Positions 1 through 9,578 of a stretch of DNA of 64,000 nucleotides are shown in pieces. Source of the stretch: Gaeumannomyces sp. JS-464 (Eukaryota > Ascomycota > Sordariomycetes > Magnaporthales > Magnaporthaceae); contig NGZR01000002.1 of assembly GCA_002197995.1 (NCBI GenBank), forward strand, positions 1,488,001 through 1,552,000, written 5' to 3'. The notes under the pieces are model-generated. The model did not search any database. It was not told where the DNA came from and saw only the letters and a list, made by a program, of their open reading frames with translations. Position 1 is the first letter of the stretch. Each line of letters starts with the position of its first letter. A program made the position numbers and the translations under genes.

Positions 1-1823
1 CTTTTGCGAAGCTTTTTTCGGGCGTGTGGCAGGTTTAAATGCAGCATTTAAAGTTATTTTAAAAAAGTGCACGGAAGGCAGCAATCCACTTTTCGGCAGC
101 GAAAGCTGGCGAGGATGGCCGGCAGGCGCGAAAAAGAGCGACGTGCTGGCCTGGTTTAACGGCATTTTCGCGAAGCTGGACGCATTTGCAAAAAACCATA
201 GGCCGACCCTAACGCGTCGACGAAAACCATTGGCACAGCCTAATAAGCCGATTTAGGGTTTAACAGGAAAGCGGAAGCTGGACGTCGGCTTAGTGGACGA
301 CCCCGATGCCGGAAAAGACTCGAAATGCCGCTGGTCGCAAATTCTCGTGCTTGGAAAGCTAAAAAGCAACCGCTCCGCGGACATAGCATTAAAAGCGTGG
401 CTTAATTTGGGGAGGTACGCAAAAGAAGTGTTCGCGGCGTAAAATACCCGCCGCTTCGTTTTGGGATTCACTTTTTGCGGGCCTTTTATAAGGTTGTGGC
501 AGTTTAACCGATTGGGCGGAATTGCGTCCGATAAGTTCAACATTAACAAAGATGGGCTGCAGTTTATATCCACGATTCTCGGGTTTTTGTGGATGAGCGA
601 CGAGGAGCTTAGCTTCGATCTTACAATTGTTAAGGTAAAGGGCCAGCGGTTCATTGTGATCGAGCGGGACGGCCGAACAAAGCGTTTCGTTATCGACGAG
701 CTGATGGCGCGTGCACCTTGCATCGTAAACCGCGCGACCATTTGCTGGAAAGCACATCGGGAAGGAAATTTATAAACATAACTCGTGATTAAGGACTCGT
801 GGCAGTATACGGAGCGCGACGAAGAAAGGGACTTGCTCCAAAAGGCAACTAACAAGGGCGTGGTTAACGTGGCCCGATACTACCACCACGAGACGGTTTA
901 AATACACGGCACAAATGACGATATTCGAACAACGTTCGCGGAGGACTGGACATTACAACAGCTACCAACTACCGGCCGGAGCGCTCGATGCCGCCGCCGA
1001 GTATAATCGCGTCCGGGCCTTCGCGGAAAGGCCGCAACAGCAGCATTACTGCTGGCAAAAAGCGATCATCCAGCAAAATTGGCGCCGCCCTCCCCCCAGC
1101 AAGCGATTTTCGGCATTCCCAACGAAGGCTAGCGGCGACGCATTATCGAACCGGGTGCACCGGCGTGTCGTTTTCCGTGATTACGGAAAGCCCATTTACA
1201 AGGCAAGCTTTCGATCGGCATTTCTCGCAGCGTTCGAAGGCAGCATTAAAGGATATAAATCCTTGCACGAGGCCGGCTTCCTACATAAGGACATTTCGAT
1301 TAACAATTTTATAATTAATAAGGACCATAACAACCCTTCCTGGCCTTGGTTTTTAATCGACCTGAACCTTGCTGTAAGAGAGCGACGAGAGGGCTCCTTC
1401 GGAGCAAAGGGCAAGACCGGCACGCGGGCTTTTATAGCCATCGGTGCCCTTTTCGGCGAGCAACACTCCTTTATGCACGACTTCGAGTTATTCTTTTGGG
1501 TTTTATTTTGGATTTGCGTCCATTACGACGGGCTAAACAAAAGCAGAGTTGTTTTTAAGTTCGACCAGTGGAATTACATTAGCATGGAAGTGTTAGCGAC
1601 GGAAAAGAAGGGACGAGTATCCCATAAAGGCGACTTTATTAAAACCGCGAAGGAGAACTTTATACCATACTACCAGCCATTAATACCTTGGGTTAACAAA
1701 TTACGGAAAGCGGTATTTTCGAATGGTGGGAAATGGGAAAAAAAGGAGATAGGATTGTATGCTCGGATAAGGGAAATCATTAGGAAAGCCCGCAAGGATC
1801 CAAAGGTGTTGGCGGAAAAATAG
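1..1823 (+). pseudogene. FunK1 fungal-type protein kinase, relic
   Basis: This matches the FunK1 family (fungal-type protein kinase), an expanded Ser/Thr-kinase-like family of filamentous fungi with largely unknown substrates. The N-terminal half (about 460-900) has the family's INKDGLQF block, a KDSWQY block and a VARYYHHE block. The kinase core (about 1100-1823) shows HKDISINN in place of HRD and DLNLA in place of DFG, followed by GTRAF and GEQHSFMHD. The reading moves through three frames: frame 2 to about 990, frame 1 to about 1090, then frame 0 to the stop at 1821-1823. In-frame TAA codons lie near 773, 779 and 898. The 5' end runs off the window. The family call is secure, and loss of function is clear from the breaks. 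Confidence 0.88.
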
Positions 1824-2029
1824 CCTCGCGGATTAGTGTAATCGGAAAAAATGCAGTGCTGCCGACCCCACGCACTACATTACTAAACCGACCATTTTCG
1901 GAGGGCGGCCGAGTATTACATAACCTAAATCGATGCCTTTGCTATAACGAGTAAACGGGAAACCTTTGTCCAAAGCGGACAGCTTTATCCGAGCAGCAAA
2001 TGAAAAAAGTAATTTGGCGGGGAAAACTA

Positions 2030-4622
2030 GGCAGGTACAACAGTGGTACAGCAGGATAAAAGCTCGAGTCCCGATAAATTCGTGGATTATTTTAACGGAC
2101 TATTAAGCATTGGAAGGAGTGATTTAAGCCCCAGCTAAAAACCTTAAAAGCAGGCTAGCGCGATGGGTGTACCGATTGTCCTAGTTCGATTTTAATATAA
2201 AACACAAATCGGGCAAAACCAACCTTGCGGACGGTTTATCCAGGAGGCCAGATTACATGGGGGGAAAGACCATATACGAGGACGTCGTCCCGTTATTAGC
2301 AGCCGAACTAAACCTATTACCACATTTGCCAGGCAAGTTAACCCAACAAATTGCTACGTTAACGATTAAAAAGAGCTGTCCAAATGTGAAATAATATGTT
2401 TAAGCTGCAAAAATAATTCCGATCCGGGACCGCGACCCGTAAAAAAGGTAACGCGCCCGCTTAAAAGGGAGTAGTTATGGCGTCGACCTTTTAAACTATT
2501 TGTTTCGGATCGATGCCTTTATAAAAGGGAAGGACGAAGAGGAAATTCCGTTAAGGCCTCGCTTAAAAAAAACACGTTCGGAAGTCGCCGAAAGTAGCCA
2601 GTTCCTACGGCATGGGCTGCAAATGGCTATGCAAATCCCCATCGCAGCCTTTACTCGCGCAAAAAAACGAAAGTGGCAGGTAAAACCTGGCCTAAAGGGT
2701 AACCCAAAAAGGTTAGCGATAGCTTAGCCCCGGGCAGGAGAAGAACTGCTGGCAAAGGAGCTTGGAGCTGGGAGCGTTGTTTATAACCAACTGCTCCCTC
2801 GTCCTGTTATTATCGAACTAATAAAGGACGAAACGGCCAGAGCCGATAAACCGGGCCGAGCAACATACCAACTGGTTAAGCGGTTGCAAACGCAGGATTA
2901 GGAGGTTGTCGCATTGCGTGCCTTGATGAAGGACAGTGCCGGGATCCTAAGAAATCAATCCGCTAAAAAAGGCGATGCCGCGCAAAAACGCGATGCCGCC
3001 AAAAGGAGCGATGCCGCCGCAAAGAGTGATGCCACGCGACGACTGCCGCCCAAAAAGGCGATGCCGTCCAGAGAGGCGATGCCGTCCAGAGAGGCGATGC
3101 CGCGCGGAGGCGCGATGCCGCGCGGAGGCGCGATGCCGCCCAGGGAGGCGATGCCGCGCAAGGACGCAATGCCGCCCTTAAAAGCGATAAGGCCAAAAGG
3201 AGCCGAACCTTACACAAAGGTTATCGTGTAAACGACGACGGAGTTTTGTACTTTCGAAAACGTTTGGTTATCCCGGCTTAAGGAGCCCTTCGAGCCCAAA
3301 TTATAACCCAGCACCATGACGACCCCCGGGCCGGACATTCCGGAATACACAAGACGGTGGAACTAATTAAGCGCAAGTTCCACTGGGGAAATGTGGATAG
3401 GGACGTCGGGGAGTATGTTCGCTCTTGCCAAGCATGTTAAGGAGCGAAAGTACTAAGGCACAAACCCTATGGTAAACTCCAACCGCTGCCTTTACCCGAA
3501 CACCCTTTCCAAAAGATTAGCTTGGATTTCGTTACGGGGCTGCCAAAATGCCTAACGTCCACGGGCCAAACGTATAATGCCGTGCTTATCGTCGTAAACC
3601 GGTTTACCAAGTACGCCCTGTTCATCCCCACTTAAAAAACGCTTTTAGCGCCATCCCTAGCCCAATTACTGTGGCAACATATCGAATGTCGATTCGGCAC
3701 ACCGGAAGGCATTGTAAGCGACCGAGATTCGTTGTTAACCAGTCACTTTTGGACGGAGTATCGGAAAGCGTTCTAATCCGCCCGCCGACTGTTTACCGCG
3801 TTCCACTTTTAAACGGACGGCCGGATTAAGCGCACCCATTAAACATTTACGCATTACCTACGGACGTTTATCGACCGGGAGAAATTCGGACGGGCAGCAG
3901 TGTTACACGAAGCCGAGTTTGCGTATAACAATGCCAAATACGAAACCATTAGGGTAAGCTTTTACGAGGCTCTTTACGGGTACAATCCACGCAGGTGTAA
4001 AGTAGTGGCAAACCCGAAAAAAACTAAGGTTTAAGGGGTATTAGAAAAATTGCGTTACATCCGCCGGATTAAAGCCGACATGCGGATAAACCACGCTTAA
4101 GCAGTGAAAGCTTAACGCCGATATTACAACCAGAAACGGCAACCCCAGGAATACCAAAAGGGGCAAATTGTTGGACTGTCCACTCGGAACTTTAGGTTTA
4201 AAACTGGAAAACGCAAACTGGCACCCACTTATATCCGAATACTTATCGTGGAAAAAGTAGGGAGCTTTATTTACGCTATCCAATTACCGACCAAGTATAG
4301 CCGATTACATAATGTTTTTTTAATCGCCTTATTAAAACCATAGGACGATTTCCGACCTTGGGTTACCGACTTATCACTTCCCGATTTGGAAAAGGAACCC
4401 GAGGAGTGGGAAGTGGAAAATGTGGTCGATATGCGAAAGCAAAACGGATCCCGGTCCTTTCTAATAAGGTGGGCAAAATGGCCGGCCGAATACAACACAT
4501 GGGAACCGAAAAAGCATTTAGGCAACGCGTAAAAGCTGGTTAAAAGCTACCTAACGAAAAAACGCAAAACATACCGCAAATGGGACGACTTTACGCCGGG
4601 GCTTAAAAAGAGTGGAAAGTAA
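2030..4622 (+). pseudogene. pol: Ty3/gypsy pol fragment: RNase H, integrase, chromodomain
   Basis: RNase H C-terminus: FNIKHKSGKTNLADGLSRR near 2185-2250. A linker follows with a coding tandem repeat (2960-3190). The integrase HHCC region (HSGIHKT near 3335, C-x2-C near 3430) and core (KISLDFVTGLP near 3515; VSDRDSL near 3715) come next. The third catalytic acidic residue, expected as Glu after TDG, reads Lys (AAG, 3828-3830). The chromodomain runs from about 4400 to 4550 (EEWEVENVVD, FLIRWAKWP, YNTWEP). The stop is at 4620-4622. Many Gln positions are TAA or TAG. The chromodomain would target integration to marked chromatin, as is known for chromoviruses. Confidence 0.88.
2960..3190 (+). repeat. 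Coding tandem repeat with GATGCCG core
   Basis: Short units of about 15-18 bp built around GCGATGCCG are repeated more than a dozen times, with slightly varied fillers. The array lies inside the linker between RNase H and the integrase zinc finger of element A. Read in different frames it gives Lys/Asp/Ala-rich or Arg/Glu/Ala/Met/Pro-rich repeats. It looks like an expanded in-frame linker minisatellite. Confidence 0.8.
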
Positions 4623-4689
4623 AAGGGAAACTCCAAAACATATAAGCGGCAAAAGCAACTAACCGGGATTATAGCAATCCCATCCTTTT

Positions 4690-6060
4690 TATGCTTTACT
4701 CGATGTCCGAAAACCACGCAGCCGACGACGACTCGGCCGTAAAAAAGGACTTTCCAGTTTTATTAATCTCACCCTCCTTTCCACCTTCCTTAAGCTCCGC
4801 CGCGGGACGGATTACCACCTCGGCGCCGCTAACCTAGTGAAAAGCCACATCCCCATCCGGGTTAATAAACAGCACCAAATTACCCGCCTCGGTCCCCGTT
4901 TTTATACTTCCATTATCGGAGCTCGTTTCGAACTCCTTATCCGAATTATGGGGACCTAGGTTGTGGTTAAGGACCTCATGCCAGCGGAAAGCGGGCTCGT
5001 ACAAGCGAATCGGGTCGGAACCTCCGTAAGGCATGATGTTGTAAAAGGCTACCAAACGTGGCTAAAGGTGGTTTTCGAGAGCCATTACTAAAGCCCGGAA
5101 CCGAAGGGGCTGCAAGCCGAGTTCCGCCAATACCATGTTAATTTGGCCGAGCTCCCGCCGAAACGAACCCCGGACGTGCGCACCCGGATAAAAGCCGAAC
5201 TTATAACCCTTATCGATAAAGCGGCGATACCGGACGAGCGCAAGCAAATCCCGGGGCGAGGGAAAGTGGTAGTCGTCCGAGCGGAGGTCCCAAAAAAACC
5301 AGCGAAAGTTGGGTTCGCAAAAAGTTAAGCGAGCGGCCCCAATGGAGGTCCGACCCCCATCCATGGCCGAATAGTACAAGCCATGCCGAATCGAAAAATG
5401 AGTGGTAATAAAAAAACCGTTAAGGTTTTCCCAAAGGAAAAGGTTAAAAATCGCCCACAAGCGCGTAGCCGCGATAGCAGAAGTCGGGATCCCTCCGTGC
5501 ACCCACTAAAATGCTTGCATCAGCTCGACATTAACGGTAAAGGGGAACTCCCGAAGCAAAGGTCGACAAAGCCAGCCTCGGCGAGCGCACTGGAAGCAGC
5601 GCGAAAGCTAAGTAAAGCCGACCGAGCAAGTAAGGTCGTCCTTAAAATGGGTTCCACCGCGAAGAAGGTCGGCCACATAGCAGTTGCCGCAAGGGAAACG
5701 GCGCGCCTCGCCGGTAAAATCCGGAAGGCTAACATCGGGAACCACCCGAACTTGCCGACGATGCTCCTCCGCGAGTATCCGCAGCGTAAGCCGATGTTAA
5801 TCGTCCTTAAGGTCCAAGGTAAAAATGCGTCGAAAAACCCCGGCAGGGTAAGCCGGAATGGGCGGCGACGTAAATGCCGGAACTGGAGCCAATCCAGGAA
5901 AAGGAATAAAGGGCGAGAACCGAACGGCAGCGGGCGGAAGGTCGGTGTCGCGATTTTAAGCGTCCGCTTCCATTAACGCGTCGAGCTCGGCGCGCTCGCC
6001 GGCATTAAAGCGGAATAGCCGCAGGCGGCGGGCATCGTTATTTTCGGTATTAAAGGACAT
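4690..6060 (-). pseudogene. Antisense accessory ORF of Ty3/gypsy element A (Cys-motif protein)
   Basis: This runs tail-to-tail with pol between the chromodomain and the 3' LTR. The ATG is at 6060 (start MSFNTENN). A block LRILAEEHRRQVR near 5760 is followed by a Cys motif: C-x2-C near 5670-5700 (CGNCYVADL) and C-x2-C-x5-C near 5570-5600 (CFQCARRGWLC), so a zinc finger is plausible. The middle (5062-5502) stays open for 146 codons, and the C-terminus reads on past 4834. Element B carries a homologue with the same order of blocks. I do not know its function. The Cys motif suggests nucleic-acid binding, by inference only. In-frame TAA/TAG codons show it is dead. Confidence 0.7.
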
Positions 6061-6725
6061 GTCGCTATGAGAGGTTAAAGCGCGCTCGGGACGAGCGAGC
6101 TAAAAGGGAGGACGAAAACAGGCAAAACTTACGAAGCCGCGCGACCTGACCACGATGAGGAAAAGCGTGGGAAGGCAAATGCACCTGGCCGCGAGGAAGA
6201 AGAGCGCGGGAAGGCAGATGCAGGATTAAGCCGCAAGCACCGGAGCCAAATGAAGAGCTTGGGCGCGAACCCGAAGCGTAAGGGTGCAAGTGCAGGACCA
6301 AGTGAGGTTGACGGCGCAAGCGCCAAAAGCAAGCGAAGCGTGCAGTTAAACAGGATGGGCGCGAACCCAAACGAGGGAGGCAGGGCAAAGACGATAACGG
6401 CTTGATTGAAGGGTTGTTGTTATCGTTGTGGTTGTCGCTGTGGTGGAGGAAAACAAAGGTGGCAGGCCGGGAAGGGAATTAAAGGACCTGCAGGCCGGTT
6501 TGCTCCTTCCCTTACGGCCGCCGAACCCTTTGGCCCCACAGGGCCGGGCCCCACCTAAAATCGTTTTAACCTTACCGGCCTTCAAAAGTGAGGCTATTTA
6601 TACCTCCACCCTACCGAGGGGCCCAGGCATTTAAGGAGACCGCTTAAGCCGACGCCCAGCACACCAACGCCGAGTCGGGTCGAACCCACTTTTAACCATT
6701 AAGCGCTGTCGGGACGTTAACGCCT

Positions 6726-6739
6726 TAAAGGGGGGATAG
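6726..6739 (+). other. Polypurine tract of element A
   Basis: AAAGGGGGGATAG lies directly before the TGCAAGG start of the LTR. Element B has the matching AAAAGGGGATAG beside its LTR on the other strand. This is the expected plus-strand priming site. Confidence 0.7.
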
Positions 6740-7056
6740 TGCAAGGAGGCCGCCGTGATAGTGATCGCCGCGGGCTGGCGGCCACAGCCACATTAAAGGG
6801 GCCTTAGCTACATTAAAAGGGCTTTAGCCTTACCGCTACAGGGCCGAGGGCTATAGAGGCTTAAGGCATCGAGGTACGTGATAGGGACCTTAGGGGCCAC
6901 GGTTACTTGGGCAGCTTAAGGGAGGCAATTCCTAAATTGTCGGATTAAGTTAAAGTTGTTATATCGACCCGTATAAAAATATAGGGCTTCCAACCAATAA
7001 AATCGTTTACTGCCATCGTGTTCACCTCGTACAGGCTTTCGGCTTACGCCGTAACA
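6740..7056 (+). repeat. 3' LTR of Ty3/gypsy element A
   Basis: The LTR runs from TGCAAGGAGG after the PPT to CCGTAACA at 7056, 317 bp. Similarity to the inverted LTR at 42666-42945 fixes both ends: the shared block next to the outer end reads GTGTTACGG-x-GTAAGCCG in the inverted sense. Outside 7056 the two copies no longer match. Confidence 0.7.
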
Positions 7057-7396
7057 CTTCCTTTGGAAACCATTTGGAGTAAAAATAAAACCGGAGTGCG
7101 CTTTAAATGCGGAGTTAATAATGCGCACTTAAAGTGCACTTAAGGGAAAATCCGGCTGGGGCTGGTTTATCGGATAAGTGGGGCCCGTGCGCAGGAGTGC
7201 CGAGCTTATAAAGCCTCGGCCCTTGGTTAAAAAGGGTCGTTGTATGCCTTCGCAGCGAAAAGCTAACGATAAATGAGCAAGTTAGGAATTCGAAAGAACC
7301 TGCTGTTGTTGTACTTGCGTTTGGCATTCTTTTAACGAGTTCGTAATTAGCCCGCCGTTAAAGTTGCTATAAAATACTCAGTTAATAAGCCCGCGG
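7057..7396. other. Spacer without recognisable gene
   Basis: I see no supported gene between the element A LTR and the TGTAACACCC terminus at 7397. Short ORFs here look like chance readings. Confidence 0.4.
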
Positions 7397-7890
7397 TGTA
7401 ACACCCCACGGAGTGTAAACTTCCTGCAGGCAGTAAGACGCTTTGCAGGCAGTAAGACGCCTTGCAGGCAGCGGGAACAAAGCCCCACGGAGAACTTTAT
7501 GGGCTATAAAGCCGGAAAACCACCAAAAGGTCCGCAACGGGATACCTCCAAGGAGATTTAAAGGGTTAAAAGGCAGGGAAAACCCTAAAAAGTCCCCGAT
7601 AAATGCGAAAGGGCGGTACAGCTCGGGGCAGGCATAAAAGGAGCCCCTAAAACTTCCTGCTAAGGGGATTGGAGGGCAAGCAACCGTTTTTTGTTTAATG
7701 GGATACCATCCACTAAATGCACTACCACCACACACATTTTCCTATTAACTAAATGCCCTAAACCTTTAAAATTTCCCTGCGAAAACCCCTCCCTAATGCA
7801 CAGCACGTTATAACGCGGCATTAACGTAGGGTTTTGTTAGGATTTGGAAAACTTTAAGCGATTTTAGTACGAGCCGGCTAGGGTATTACA
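7397..7890 (+). repeat. Possible solo LTR, 494 bp
   Basis: The segment starts TGTAACACCC and ends GGGTATTACA. These are inverted termini of ten bases differing at one position, a C/T difference as RIP would give, and they fit TG...CA LTR ends. The five-base flanks (CGCGG and TCCCG) do not match, so no target duplication is seen. There is no coding content I recognise. A copy elsewhere in the genome would settle the call. Confidence 0.45.
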
Positions 7891-8095
7891 TCCCGCTCCC
7901 GGTAGTCGGAAAGCTAACTGGGAAACGGCCGACATCAAAATTCGGATTAGGCCGCTGCTAACAAAAAACCCCGTCCTCGATTAAAAAGAAGTGCAACTTT
8001 CCGACACAGTTACGGCCGTTTATTTGGAGAGAAATCAGGTCGCTATTCGCTAAATAAAAAGTGGAAAGGGCGAAAATTAATTATTTCGTATACTA

Positions 8096-8800
8096 TTATA
8101 ATGTTATTTTATTTATTCCTTTATCCATCCCTTTATCCACCCGATACAGTATTTGCTTTCCATTTAAATCGACACTTTTATACGTGCCTATTAAGTTTAG
8201 CAAGGTAACGGCTCCAGCAACTTCCGCATTAACCCCCTTATCGGTATCTTTTCCGGCTCGGGTGGAAACATATAATTTCTAGCGATTGCCCTTTTTAAGG
8301 TAGGCTTTATCGACTTTTTGTGTCGAAAACCGCGAGAAACGGATTTTGCGGTACTGTACTGCGAAAACCTGCTTACCGGCCGCCGTATACCTAACCTCCT
8401 CGGCGGAACCGCTCGTTAAAAATAAGCTACCGCCGATACCGAGGTTCGAGCCCGGCGCCGGTACACCCCCTGCAGCGGCGATTACAACTGCGGGCACGGT
8501 AATAAACGCGTCGAGCTTGGTTTTATGGCAACGCGCTAAACCAACGCGAGCGTCGGTTAGCGTTTTAAAACCGCACACGAGGTAAACTTTACTGTATAGG
8601 CGTTGGGATTCCTTTTTTAGCCAGGTGCGCACATGGGTTTCCCGATACGCAGCGCTAAAGTAAGCGCTAGCGTTACGCAGCTGATAAATGACGCAAAGCG
8701 GGGCGGTAACGGTTTTTAAGCGTGCGGGTGCGAAGTTTATGGCCGCGAGCAGTTTAAGCAGGCTTAGCTCCAATCGTGTGCCCCGTATACGCTCGAGCAT
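8096..8800 (-). pseudogene. Gasdermin-like protein A, nonsense relic
   Basis: From ATG at 8800 to the stop at 8096-8098 is about 234 codons, the size of small fungal gasdermin-like (RCD-1 type) pore formers. One in-frame TAG (about 8281) sits where the relative at 19690-20362 has Trp after GNR, a TGG to TAG change. Blocks seen: RTWLKK, KVYLVCGFKTLTDARV, a Gly/Ala-rich stretch with GIGGSLF, then VFAVQYRKIRF. A strand ending in YLV followed by a long hairpin and a hydrophobic strand fits a gasdermin N-terminal fold. The family name rests on this layout and on context, not on a search. It points away from the TPR-CHAT gene, with a copia element between them. Homology to copy B is much surer than the family name. 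Confidence 0.55.
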
Positions 8801-9055
8801 AATGTGGAAATTCTTAAATCGTTAAGTAGCAACGTCGGGTTTAAAAAAGGGCGTAATGGGATATATGGCGTCCAGTAATTCGTTGCCGGGGCTTTAAGTA
8901 AAAAGCTGGCAAAAGTTTTAGTTGGGGTACTTGGGGTCCAAAACGAGGCGGCTTAGCTCGATGGATTCCCGGGGGATGGGACGGTTAAACAGGAGGTTTG
9001 CGATTAATATGGTGCGTAGCGGTTGTTAAAATATAGGATGGAAATGTAGAAAAAC

Positions 9056-9225
9056 TAATGGAGGTGCGCGACGACAAGCACCCAAAGTGATTGGTATTTA
9101 TTATTTGGCTACTTTACTTAATCGCGGGCTAAGGCGCGCGCAAGCCAAAATACTAGGGCCAATGCATAGGCTTAAAGCTGTGGGGCACTAGTTGCCACCC
9201 ACGTGACTTTAGGCCACTTTTAACA
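9056..9225 (-). repeat. 3' LTR of copia element
   Basis: 170 bp, matching 14287-14456. Nearly all differences I see between the two copies are A/G or C/T transitions, as expected after RIP. In the element's sense it begins TGTTAAAAG and ends CCATTA, the final CA apparently changed to TA. Confidence 0.9.
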
Positions 9226-9578
9226 CCCCCCGTAGGCCATGCAACGGTTTTAAAGGTATTACGAGCCCGCATTTACGTAGTAACCCTTTAAGTTCGTGGT
9301 GTTTCCCTGGTTCTCCTGTAAGCCGTTTATTGCGGCATTTGCTGCATTCCCAGCTAAATAACAAACCTCGCCTATCCCTTCGCCGTTAAGCCCTTCGTAA
9401 AACCGTCCGCTTTTATATTGGCCGTGCTAACGAGTTTAAGGGTGAAAAGTTAACGCTTTACAGTATCGATCACCTACTTGTAGCGGAGGTCGATTATGCG
9501 GGTGCGGGCTGATTTTAACGGGTTTAGCACCATCGCTTAGGCGTTAGCGCTGTCCGTATGCACCACGAAAGTTTCTCG

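Larger units (their letters stand above)
2030..7056 (+). mobile_element. Ty3/gypsy chromodomain retrotransposon A, 5'-truncated
   Basis: The element keeps the C-terminal part of RNase H, the integrase, a chromodomain, an extra antisense ORF, a polypurine tract and a 3' LTR ending TAACA at 7056. Gag, protease and reverse transcriptase are missing on the left, where it abuts the FunK1 relic. The exact left edge is uncertain (about 1985-2060). A related inverted copy lies at 42666-46600. The two share the order pol, antisense ORF, PPT, LTR, so this is the layout of the family and not a chance junction. Confidence 0.85.

Noticed and set aside
2960..3190. CRISPR-like array in the GATGCCG repeats
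   Set aside because: Units are short, contiguous and coding, with no regular unique spacers, and the setting is fungal.
5383..5976. Plus-strand ORF of 197 codons rich in Lys/Arg
   Set aside because: It is the complement of the antisense accessory gene. The minus-strand reading has the conserved Cys blocks shared with element B.
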